A program made the position numbers and the translations under genes. Shown here piece by piece: positions 45,054-54,639 of a DNA stretch of 64,000 nt (position 1 is the stretch's first letter; each line of letters begins with the position of its first letter). Source of the stretch: Meghimatium bilineatum. Lineage: Eukaryota; Mollusca; Gastropoda; Stylommatophora; Philomycidae. A model generated the notes under the pieces. That model had not been told where the DNA came from and ran no database searches. It saw nothing but the letters and a program-made list of their open reading frames with translations. The stretch lies in the NCBI GenBank assembly GCA_034231615.1, contig CM067322.1:50722456-50786455 (forward strand), given 5' to 3'.

Positions 45054-45940
45054 GATGCATTTTATCAACTAAACCTATTTAATATCTACACAGAGAATAT
45101 CTTTAAAAATATAGAAGAAATGCCAGGACTCAAGATCAATGGGAAAATAATAAACACCTTAGATATGCAGATGACACTGTTCTTTTGGCGGAAAGTGAAC
45201 ATGAACTACAAAGACTAATAGATTAAGTCCATAAATCAAGTAAAGAATATGGACTGGATATAAATATATTTAAAAAACCATGATAATCAGCAAATACACA
45301 GAAGAACATGAGCTAACATTAACATACATGGAGAGAAACTACAACAAGTAAAACATTATCAATATCTTGGATACATAGTCACAAATGATGACAGATGTGA
45401 ATCAGAAGTTAAAAGGAGAATAGGAATGGCTAAAATTACCTTCAATGACATGAAGAAATTATTAATATTTAAACACATTACAAACAAGTTAAAAATGAGA
45501 ATTATAAAATGCTACATCTATTCTATATTAATGTATGGCTAAGAAACATGGACACTAAATAAACAATTAGAAGACAAAATTGATGCCTTTGCGATGTGGG
45601 TATATAGAAGAATAGGGAGAACATCATGGAAAGAGAAGAAAACAAATAAAGAGATACTAAAAACACTTAATATGAAGAAAGAATTACTAAGAGAAATAAA
45701 GATAGGCAAATAAAATACTTTGGACACATTAAAAGACATGACACCCTATTGAAGACCTTACTTGAGGGTAAAGTCAAAAGGAAGCGAGCAAGAGGTAGGC
45801 ATAGATACAAGTGGGAGAGTAACATCACACGATGGACAGGTTACAGTCTAGCAGAGTGCACCACCAAGACAAAAGACAAGAGACCTGTTGGAGATACGTT
45901 GCAGCCAGCCTTCGTTGCAGAGACGGCACTTAATGATGAT
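45054..45940 (+). mobile_element. LINE-a copy 3, 5'-truncated, with 16-bp TSD
   Basis: GATGAGCTGATACAAG occurs at 45038-45053 and 45941-45956. The LINE starts at GATGCATTTTATC inside RT motif B, and ACAAG at the junction is microhomology with the LINE. YADD is at 45164-45175. Frames are broken by several 1-2 bp deletions and a TAA in the YGSETWTLNK region (about 45540). The C-terminal GRHRYKWESNITRWTGYS piece is open at 45749-46012. Confidence 0.9.
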
Positions 45941-45956
45941 GATGAGCTGATACAAG

Positions 45957-46753
45957 TCTGTGACATAATTACGATCTCCAGCATGTCCAGTAGCTTTATG
46001 TGTGTGACATAATTACGATCTCCAGCATGTCCAGTAGCTTTATGTGTGTGACATAATTACGATCTCCAGCATGTCCAGTAGCTTTATGTGTGTGACATAA
46101 TTACGATCTCCAGCATGTCCAGTAGCTTTATGTGTGTGACATAATTACGATCTCCAGCATGTCCAGTAGCTTTATGTGTGTGACATAATTACGATCTCCA
46201 GCATGTCCAGTAGCTTTATGTGTGTGACATAATTACGATCTCCAGCATGTCCAGTAGCTTTATGTCTGTGACATAATTACGATCTCCAGCATGTCCAGTA
46301 GCTTTATGTGTGTGACATAATTACGATCTCCAGCATGTCCAGTAGCTTTATGTGTGTGACATAATTACGATCTCCAGCATGTCCAGTAGCTTTATGTGTG
46401 TGACATAATTACGATCTCCAGCATGTCCAGTAGCTTTATGTGTGTGACATAATTACGATCTCCAGCATGTCCAGTAGCTTTATGTGTGTGACATAATTAC
46501 GATCTCCAGCATGTCCAGTAGCTTTATGTGTGTGACATAATTACGATCTCCAGCATGTCCAGTAGCTTTATGTGTGTGACATAATTACTATCTCCAGCAT
46601 GTCCAGTAGCTTTATGTGTGTGACATAATTACGATCTCCAGCATGTCCAGAAGCTTTATGTCTGTGACATAATTACGATCTCCAGCATGTCGAGTAGCTT
46701 TATGTGTGTGACATAATTACTATCTCCAGCATGTCCAGTAGCTTTATGTGTGT
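45957..46753. repeat. 44-bp satellite, about 18 units
   Basis: Unit TGTGACATAATTACGATCTC then CAGCATGTCCAGTAGCTTTATGTG-type sequence. Nearly invariant. Begins right at the LINE-a TSD. Confidence 0.95.
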
Positions 46754-47591
46754 GGCAAAATCAAGGCTGGCGATTTCAAATACATACCAACAAAACCTTT
46801 CTTGACAATTAGATTTATTTACTTGTCAACATCCAATATCTTTTCCGAGTACAATTCATATATAATTGATGGCATCCTAGGGTCACGCGATAGATTCTCG
46901 TTAACGTTACACATTTTCATGTTCACTGTACAGTGACATTCGTATACTGGAGACGGTCATGACTGTACAGGAGCAACTGCTCATAGTTAATCAAGAGTCA
47001 TAAATATTTGCTGAAACTTCTGGTTGATGCTATCACTTTCAGCGTCATTTTAGCAGCTGGAAATGTTGTTTCGTCTATTTGATTTCACTTTAAGCACGTA
47101 AAAAGAACCTGACTCACGCCATTTTATCACTGGCAGGTCTTCATCATCTATATCCTATGTCTATTGGGGATTACATCACGTGTCTACCGTAGCCGGCTCT
47201 TTCTATTTAATGACCCATCAAATTAGACGGGAAAAAAATGTATCAAATTTAGTTAACAAGCTTTACAATTTAATTTCTAGCTAGCTAACGTTTCCTCTAA
47301 ATAACACCAGTACTCCTAGTGAATATTTTGTTTGGATGAGAAACCAATCCAATATTTTGAGGACAATTCTGGCATGGTGATCTAGAAACATTGCTATTAA
47401 TTGCTCTCGTGTCAGAAAAGCAATTTTTGTTAGCTAATTGCCGTTGTGCATACAAAACATGTTACGTGATGCACTCAGAGTAATTGAAGAATTTGATTAC
47501 ATTTAAAGATTGTTTACTGTTTGTGCAGCTTGTTTTACTTATTTGTGTGTGTGTGTTATTTGCTTGATTGACACAGTAAACATTCATAGTC
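46754..47591. other. Unassigned, no gene seen
   Basis: No domain-bearing frame. A (GT)n is at about 47543. Confidence 0.5.
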
Positions 47592-47707
47592 GAATATGTC
47601 GGGCCATGGGGATAAATAAAACGGCGATACAAAGCATATATGTACTTAAGCTGGAAATCTAGTAGGACCATTATCTTGATACAAGATAAGATCCAGTGTG
47701 GGTTGAA
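47592..47707 (+). mobile_element. SINE-B, degenerate
   Basis: AATATGTCGGGCCATGG, AAATAAAACGGCGATACAAA and GCTGGAAATCTAGTAGGACC are followed by a decayed palindrome. The (GAA) tail is replaced by GAAAGAAAAAC. Confidence 0.7.
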
Positions 47708-47772
47708 AGAAAAACAACAACAAAAACCCGCTGTCTTTTGTATTTCAGCAGTGGCTCTCAGGGTAGGTCACA

Positions 47773-48200
47773 CCTCACTGTGCCACACAACGTAGATAAT
47801 ACCTCACTGTGCCACACAACGTAGATAATACCTCACTGTGCCACACAACGTAGATAATACCTCACTGTGCCACACAACGTAGATAATACCTCACTGTGCC
47901 ACACAACTTAGATAATATCTCATTGTGCCACACAACGTAGATAATATCTCACTATGCCACACAACGTAGATAATATCTCATTGTGCCACACAACGTAGAT
48001 AATATCTCATTGTGCCACACAACGTAGATAATATCTCATTGTGCCACACAACGTAGATAATATCTCATTGTGCCACACAACGTAGATAATATCTCATTGT
48101 GCCACACAACGTAGATAATATCTCACTGTGCCACACAACGTAGATACTATCTCACTGTGCCACACAACGTAGATACTATCTCACTGTGCCACACAACGTT
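47773..48200. repeat. 29-bp satellite, about 15 units
   Basis: Unit CCTCACTGTGCCACACAACG plus TAGATAATA. Grades into the 19-bp array that follows, which lacks the ACGTAGATAAT part. Confidence 0.95.
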
Positions 48201-48279
48201 AGTCATATCTTATTGTGCCACACATATCTCACTGTCACACATATCTCACTGTGCCACACAACGTTAGTCATATCTTATT
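48201..48279. repeat. Left part of the 19-bp CACATATCTCACTGTGC satellite
   Basis: Mixed long and short units up to the LINE-g insertion point. Confidence 0.85.
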
Positions 48280-48837
48280 CTCCAGTCTGGAAAACTAACA
48301 GACTTGAAATAACTACTTAGCGAATTGTCTTACCAGTATAGGGTAACCATGCAGTGGATACCCTCTCACTGTGGAATACCAGGAAATAAAAAAGCAGACC
48401 AACTGGCTAAGGAAGGTGCTGCCGAAGACCAACCAGATATACCAATCACCTACCATCAGAAAAAACAGATGATCAAGTCAATAAGAAAGCCACAAACACC
48501 AACACAAGATGACTATCATATTATGAACAGACCAGAACAAGTTATAATTCTACGTCTCAGAACAGGACACAACCGACTCCGCAGTCACATGTATACAAAG
48601 TTCAAGATTGGCAACACGGCCACGTGTACATGTCGACAGGCAGCACAGAGTGCCAAACATATACTTCAAGAGTGTTCTGAGCATGAAACGGTGAGGCAGA
48701 CATATTGGCCAGAGGAAACAACACTGGAATCAAAACTCTATGGGACACTGTATGAACTACAGAAGACCGTGAGTTTTATTAAGGAGACAGAATTACAGAT
48801 ATAGACATGTTTCAAGTGAACGAAAGAAGAAGAAGAA
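48280..48837 (+). mobile_element. LINE-g, 5'-truncated, inserted in satellite
   Basis: ATATCTTATT flanks it (48270-48279 and 48837-48846). Its 3' end is TTTCAAGTGAACG followed by a (GAA)n tail. Only the RNase H to C-terminal part remains. Confidence 0.9.
48325..48804 (+). pseudogene. LINE-g RNase H C-terminal region and zinc-knuckle-like tail (159 aa)
   Basis: Residues about 9-30 (TMQWIPSHCGIPGNKKADQL, then AKEGA) are the terminal RNase H motif with its conserved His and Asp, typical of I- and Jockey-group LINEs that carry RNase H. Residues about 70-115 (RLRTGHNRLRSHMYTKFKIG, then CTCRQAAQSAKHILQEC) form the Cys/His-rich segment after RNase H. The frame is open to the natural stop, but the first RNase H catalytic residues, RT and endonuclease are lost by 5' truncation. 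RNase H removes template RNA during retrotransposition. Its tail resembles those of SINE-A and SINE-B. Confidence 0.9.
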
Positions 48838-49465
48838 TATCTTATTGTGCCACACATATCTCACTGTGCCACACATATCTCACTGTCACACATATCTCAC
48901 TGTGCCACACATATCTCACTGTGCCACACAACGTTAGTCATATCTCACTGTGCCACACATATCTCACTGTCACACATATCTCACTGTGCCACACATATCT
49001 CACTGTGCCACACATATCTCACTGTGTCACACATATCTCACTAGGTCACACATATCTCACTGTGTCACACATATCTCACTAGGTCACACATATCTCACTG
49101 TGTCACACATAGCTCACCGTGTCACACATAGCTCACCGTGTCACACATATCTCCTGTGTCACACATATCTCCTGTGTCACACATATCTCCTGTGTCACAC
49201 ATATCTCCTGTGTCACACATATCTCCTGTGTCACACATATCTCACTGTGTTACACATATCTCACTGTGCCACACATATCTCACTGTGCCACACATATCTC
49301 ACTGTGCCACACATATCTCACTGTGCCACACATATCTCACTGTGCCACACATATCTCACTATGTCACACATATCTCACTAGGTCACACATATCTCACTAG
49401 GTCACACATATCTCACTGTGTCACACATATCTCACTGTGTCACACATATCTCACTGTGTCACACA
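48838..49465. repeat. 19-bp satellite, about 32 units
   Basis: Unit CACATATCTCACTGTGCCA with variants TGTGTCA, AGGTCA and CTCCTGTG arranged in runs. Frames across it are artefacts. Confidence 0.95.
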
Positions 49466-49761
49466 GCGTAGGCCATATCTCAGAAAGAACGTGTAAGAAA
49501 AGTGAAAATATGTAAACAGTTATTAATGTTCATGATCTGGTAAAGTAGATAACTACAAAGTAGATAGTTATATGACATTATATAATGTAACGTGTATAGA
49601 AACATAGATATGGGTAAGATGGGTTAGGAATATAGACAAACATGTATATGTGAGTAGGGAAGATAGAGAATATGTTTTAAGAAATTTAACCACAGGGAAG
49701 GCACAAAAGTTTGAGAATGAACGTACGGTTAAATATTAACCAAAGTTTAAGTAACCTTTAT
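49466..49761. other. Unassigned, with a SINE-tail-like phrase
   Basis: GTTTGAGAATGAACG at about 49709-49723 equals the end of SINE-B just before its tail. No other SINE-B sequence is visible. Confidence 0.4.
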
Positions 49762-49916
49762 CCGCCCTCGTTTATCCGCCCTCGTAAAAGGTGGATAGAT
49801 AGTGTATTAGAGACACTCGGAAATATAACAGCAGAGGAGGCAAATAGAGGGGCAAAAGACCGTACACTCACTCTCCCCTCAACACCGAAAGGTAAATGAG
49901 GACAGAAAGAAATAAG
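49762..49916 (+). mobile_element. LINE-f 3' end, copy 2
   Basis: It encodes RPRKRWIDSVLETLGNITAE, then EANRGAKDR, ending GGACAGAAAGAAATAAGAAG, as in 24480-24616. A 14-bp duplication (TCCGCCCTCGTTTA-like) lies at its 5' edge. Confidence 0.75.
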
Positions 49917-50580
49917 AAGAATATATTTGAAAGTTTATACCAGCATAACAGTGTAAAATTGCATAAAAACAAGTAACCATGAAGAAAGACGGGAACGTAT
50001 AGGAGCAGTGTTAATATGTATGCTGAAAGAAGCCACTGGAACAAGCTTACAAACAGTACACAAGAAGGTCATCTCCAGAGAACTCTTCCACCCCTGACGC
50101 CGCAAGGCAAACAAGGGACACAGCGTATAGATAGAGATTGACATACCTGAAGTCGCATGCCAAAAATAGCCAAGGCCAACCAATAGATATCACACAAATC
50201 GGAAACTAGTTCATGTTTACGTTTTAGTTGACAGGTCTCTTTTAACACCGACGGTCGCGCCTGTATATAGATTTTGTTTCTAAATAGTACAGTAATCGGC
50301 CAGCGATTTCCAAATGTTTCACTGTCGATAGATAGAATTTTCAATGAGGATTTCTATATATATTTGTACTTGGGAAGTGGTCTATGGCGAACTGGTTACC
50401 CATCAGAAATCTAGTATAATTAGTATAAAATTAGTACATAATTAGTAAAATTAGTATAAATAGTATAGTTATTTATGGTCATTCATTTTTTTCTTTAGCA
50501 CTGGAGTTAGCGCATAGGGAAGAGGTCAGATCTCTCCAATTGCGCCTGTTCAACGTTATTCTGTGCAGTTCTTGAATAGT
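49917..50580. other. Unassigned, no gene seen
   Basis: A TTAGTATAAAATTAGTA-type simple repeat lies at about 50415-50468. Otherwise nothing recognised. Confidence 0.5.
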
Positions 50581-50776
50581 AATGTTATGGTAAGGTATGT
50601 TATAATATTGGTATGGTATTCTATATTTTTCTATGATATGTTATGGTATTGATGGGTTTATTATGTAAAGGCTATGACATGCTATCGAATGGTATGACAT
50701 ATTAGGTAGTGCTGTTATATTATGGTATGTTGCTATTGTATGATATGTAATGAAATGATATTGTATGATATGTTAT
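50581..50776. repeat. TATGG/ATGTTAT-rich low-complexity region, left part
   Basis: Irregular repeats of TATGGTAT, TATGTTAT and similar. Continues after the SINE-A insertion. Confidence 0.8.
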
Positions 50777-51059
50777 TCTTCTTCTTCTTCTGCGTTCGTT
50801 CTCAAACTCCTGCAGATTAGCAGGATGTAGTCCAGAGAACGGAATGCGTTGTGTCATGGTTTACAGCATTGCTGCGGTATCTGCGCCTTTCGGCATGACA
50901 CATCCGACTTCAGCATGTCTTTGTGTCACTGGCCCTATATGGGATAGGACAGCCAACTCCATCCTATAACCTCTTTAGTCGTTTTTTACGACTTGCGTGG
51001 AAGGTAAATAGTTGTGCTATTCTTTGCTCCCCTTTCGGGCCCCGGCAACACACGGGCGC
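50777..51059 (-). mobile_element. SINE-A, full-length, with TSD
   Basis: TATGTTAT flanks it at 50769-50776 and 51060-51067. It ends at the full head (sense AGCGCCCGTGTGTTGCCGGG) and has the complete core. Confidence 0.9.
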
Positions 51060-51270
51060 TATGTTATAATATTGTATAGTATGTTATGCTATGGTATATG
51101 GTGTGGTATTGTATATGTTATGCTATGGTATGGTGTGGTATTGTATATGTTATGCTATGGTATGGTGTGATATTGTATATGTTATGCTATGGTATGGTGT
51201 GATATTGTATATGTTATGCTATGGTATGGTGTGATATTATTGTATTGTCTGGTATGGTATAATATAGTAC
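51060..51270. repeat. About 32-bp TATGG-rich minisatellite, 5 units
   Basis: ATGTTATGCTATGGTATGGT then GTGATATTGTAT is repeated. Confidence 0.85.
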
Positions 51271-51815
51271 GACGGTCGTATATATGAATCAGTAAGGGAA
51301 TACTTGTCTAGGAAAAGTTGAGGTAGAGAGGTTGATGGACAGGCAGAGAGACAGACATATGGCTGGATGGATAGTTAGATAGATGTAGATGCAGACAGGA
51401 GGGCAGATCTACAGACATCTAAATCGACAGACAAACATCTCAGCAGATAAACAAATATTTGCCTAACAGACATACATCTTTGGAACAGACAGAAAAATAG
51501 ACAGACACTTGTCATACAGATTTAAAGACAAACATGCGGCTTGGATTTGGTAACATATAATCGATAACTACAACGGAAATGTGTACTCAACAACAGTGTC
51601 CCACTGGTCACGATTATGATAGCCAGCAGGTAATGGACTTTCTTCCAATCTGATTATCACAAGGCTAGAACTTGGCCTGGGAGTGAGCAGTGAGTCACCG
51701 GTCACAATATCTAGAAGCGGGAGAAGTAGGTCGAGAGGAAATCGAATAAGAAAGGGAGGCCGCAGGGCCGTATTAATGCATGGACTTTAGGGACTTCAGC
51801 ACAGAAGTCCCCAAC
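51271..51815. other. Unassigned, with GACA/GATA-like simple sequence
   Basis: Degenerate AGACAGACA and GATAGATAG runs at about 51340-51530. No gene. Confidence 0.5.
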
Positions 51816-51823
51816 AGCTAAAT

Positions 51824-52198
51824 CAGTGAATCTCAAAGTGGGATATATGTATGATGCGGACCCGAGAGAGGAGGTGGTGGTCAAGGAAAATATTTTAAAT
51901 TTGGGGCTCAGTCTTAGGGGGAGGGGGGAGGGAGACAATAAGGTAAGTATTAGAACAATGTTTAGAAAGATACCATAATAAAAAGTGAAGAAAGAAAGCC
52001 AACAAAAATTATTTCAGCTTCAGTGGGGCACGAAAGAAATATCGTCACAAAAGAAGACACTTGCAAAAAAAGTTGAGAATCACTTAACTAGATTAATGAT
52101 TTCTCAAACTATTTTGACTGTGACCATCTTTAATGACAATTTTCATTTCCATGGAGTTTGGAATTCTCCGTGATCACCAGCGAAGTTGAGAATCACTG
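51824..52198. mobile_element. hAT-like non-autonomous element, second family (375 bp)
   Basis: The left terminus CAGTGAATCTCAAAGTG and the right terminus AAGTTGAGAATCACTG form inverted repeats. Octamers AGCTAAAT (51816-51823) and AGCTAGAA (52199-52206) match at 6 of 8. An additional internal AGTTGAGAATCACT at 52071-52084 suggests an internal duplication or nested end. A 62-codon frame inside has no domain. Confidence 0.75.
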
Positions 52199-52384
52199 AG
52201 CTAGAATTCGTCAAGCAATATATGAACAAAAATTATGTTTCTGAACTTTAAACGAATTCATTTTTCTTCTTGTTTTTGCTTGATTTTAAAATTTTTGTGC
52301 GCACTCCTGCAGTGGTATTTATTATATAACCTTCAATGTCTTTTGTAGTTCTTGCATACGCTTGTTTCGTCTTCTACTTCTCAG

Positions 52385-52740
52385 CATATTCTTCTGCGTC
52401 AACTCTCACTTAATCAACATGTGAGCAGGATTTGATTCTTGAGTGTTTCAGCTTACTGCATAGCAGCGACATATTTGCCTTTCGATCCAGCACATCCAAT
52501 TTCGACATGTCTTTTGTCTAGGAAGGCATCGCTAATCTCGACAGCCCTCAAATATGTACAGGAGTAAGTATGATTACTATCAGAATAGTTTTCTGTACCA
52601 GAGGTTTCTCTATCCCACGTGTGGTAAACTGGAACTGGACTTGTAGTTTAGAAAAGAATAGGACCACCATTTTGTTTCTATGCATGTCGTAAGGGACAAC
52701 GAAGGAAAGTTTGGGTATAAGTTGACAACCTGTCACGTGT
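52385..52740. mobile_element. Two diverged SINE-A-like relics, possibly facing
   Basis: 52390-52560 (minus) follows SINE-A order: TTCTGCGTCAACTCTCAC, GAGCAGGATTTGATT, GCAGCGACATATTTGCCTTT and AGCACATCCAATTTCGACAT. In the plus direction, 52678-52735 reads GCATGTCGTAAGGGACAACG and AAGTTGACA, resembling the SINE-A core in the opposite orientation. Confidence 0.45.
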
Positions 52741-53019
52741 GGAAAAAAACATCTTTATTATAGAAACATCACTTCAAAGCGCAGCACAGAAATAGTTGCA
52801 GAACTACAGTTACAGCCGTTCGTTCCAAAGTGAACAGAAACGAAAGAGAAAGAATGTGTGTCTCTGTGTGTAATATTGTAGTCAGTCGTGAAGTATATTT
52901 TCTTTGTGTTATCACATTCATATTGTAAACTACTCATTCCGTTCTTGAAAGTACATCTTAATAACCGGTAGGATTATGAGAGGAAGAGAAAAGAAATATA
53001 TACATATATATATATATAC

Positions 53020-53220
53020 ATACTAGAAGCAATGCTCGGCGTTGCCCGGGCTAGAAAAAAAAAGAAAAATATAAAATATGTTAATATATTTCTTATAACG
53101 AAGCGATGACTTTGTTTAAACTTTTCAGTTTCTGGATATGTTTTTTTTAAATATAACAACCAACAGACGCGAATATTAAATCTTATAACGCAGCGATGAT
53201 TGTGTTATTTGTGTATACAT
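53020..53220. repeat. Low-copy repeat with GCTCGGCGTTGCCCGGGC motif
   Basis: AATGCTCGGCGTTGCCCGGG next to (TA)n, then CTTATAACGAAGCGATGACT at about 53092 and CTTATAACGCAGCGATGATT at about 53182. Looks like a dispersed-repeat end. Identity unknown. Confidence 0.4.
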
Positions 53221-53561
53221 GCCGGCAGCAAATAAAAAAAAAACAAAAAAAACAAAAAAATAAATACAAGTCACTCACGTCAGACTAATGGTTTACGCCA
53301 CAACAACACGACGACGACATATTTAAGTATACAAAATATTATTTATATAAAAAGCTTGTAAATTTTGCAAGGAATGTCAGTCAGTGACGTATGATGGTTA
53401 AGGTCAAGCGTGTTTATTCCATCAAAACTTGATCGATATTTGATTTTGGACTGTAGTTATCAACTTTTAAGATCTCTCATACAGACTATGTGAGATATTA
53501 TTACAATACTTAACCTCTGAATGCATAGTAAACATTTTTATAGAAATAGTTTGAACGTCAA

Positions 53562-53724
53562 TTCTTCTTCTTCTTCTTTAGCGTTCATTCTTAAACTCCC
53601 GCTGGATCTCCCTTGTAGCAGGACTATGATCCTACTAGATTTCCAGCAGGAAACATGAGAATGAAAATGCGTTATGTCGTCGTTTTATTTGCGTCAATGG
53701 CCCGACACATCCGTCGTCGGCGGG
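53562..53724 (-). mobile_element. SINE-B copy
   Basis: (TTC)nTTTAGCGTTCATTC at the left, palindrome AGGACTATGATCCT at about 53621, GACACATCCGTCGTCGGCGG at the right. The TSD is not clear (CAATT/TAATT). Confidence 0.85.
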
Positions 53725-54513
53725 AAAAGTTAATTCAAATTCAAGAATATTATTTTCTAGGCCTAGCCGATACGGTCAAATGTTGATATTAAGTGTTAAA
53801 CTATGGGACTAAAAGAACACATTATACGAAACTAACGATTTTAATACAGTGCAAATTTAATTTAATTATGAATAATAACAACTAAAATAAAAAGTCGAAC
53901 GTCAGTAGAAAATGAGCAAGTGGTCATCGGATTTAGAGTCCTATTCTCTACCGCTTCTCATACCTAACTGCATACATCACAGACTTCTCATATCTAACTG
54001 ATGTAAAATTGCATACATATATTATTGTATGAATCTCTACACAAGAGATTCTTTGAATAAAATTTTCTTGTGTCACTTTGAAACAGATGCGAAATGTTCT
54101 CTTTTATGAAATCAATTACCAAACGAAATAAAAGAAACGATAGTAGACATCATATTTCACATATAGTCAACGTTAATTGAACGTTAATTGCTGTCAACGT
54201 TGGCAGTAAAACCCGCAATTTATTAAATAATCGGCTAGCCGTTATGGACAAATGTTGACTTTATGCGAAATGTGTATCTCGGTCAGAGGGTCAAAGATCA
54301 ACCAATCATATAATTGGTCACCTTTTGCCGGACACAAGGACATTAATTCTAAATTCTCCTAGCGCCAGCACCTCCTCCGTAGAATTTTCTATACGTTTAG
54401 CAATTTTCATTCGTCTGCGTTACGAAATGGAGGAATGTATAGAATATGACAACAGAAACAGCTACTGAGCTTATATATATCCCTGATAATAACTATATCG
54501 CATATTAAAAAGG
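53725..54513. other. Unassigned, no gene seen
   Basis: AT-rich, no coding frame above the listing threshold. Confidence 0.5.
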
Positions 54514-54614
54514 TCTTGTTTTTCTGCATTCGTTCTCAAACTCCTGCAGATTAGCAAGATGCAGTCCGGAGAATTGAATGCGATGTGTTATGGTTTACAA
54601 CTTAGCTGCGATAA
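54514..54614 (-). mobile_element. SINE-A, 5'-truncated fragment
   Basis: TTCTGCATTCGTTCTCAAAC, CTCCTGCAGATTAGCAAGAT and ATGGTTTACAACTTAGCTGC, then it stops. About 100 bp of the 3' end. Confidence 0.8.
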
Positions 54615-54639
54615 AGACTATATTAAGTTAGTTATTTTA

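Noticed and set aside
48807-49515. Overlapping frames of 65-143 codons rich in HISLCHTYLT
   Set aside because: They read the 19-bp satellite in all three frames of one strand. Not genes.
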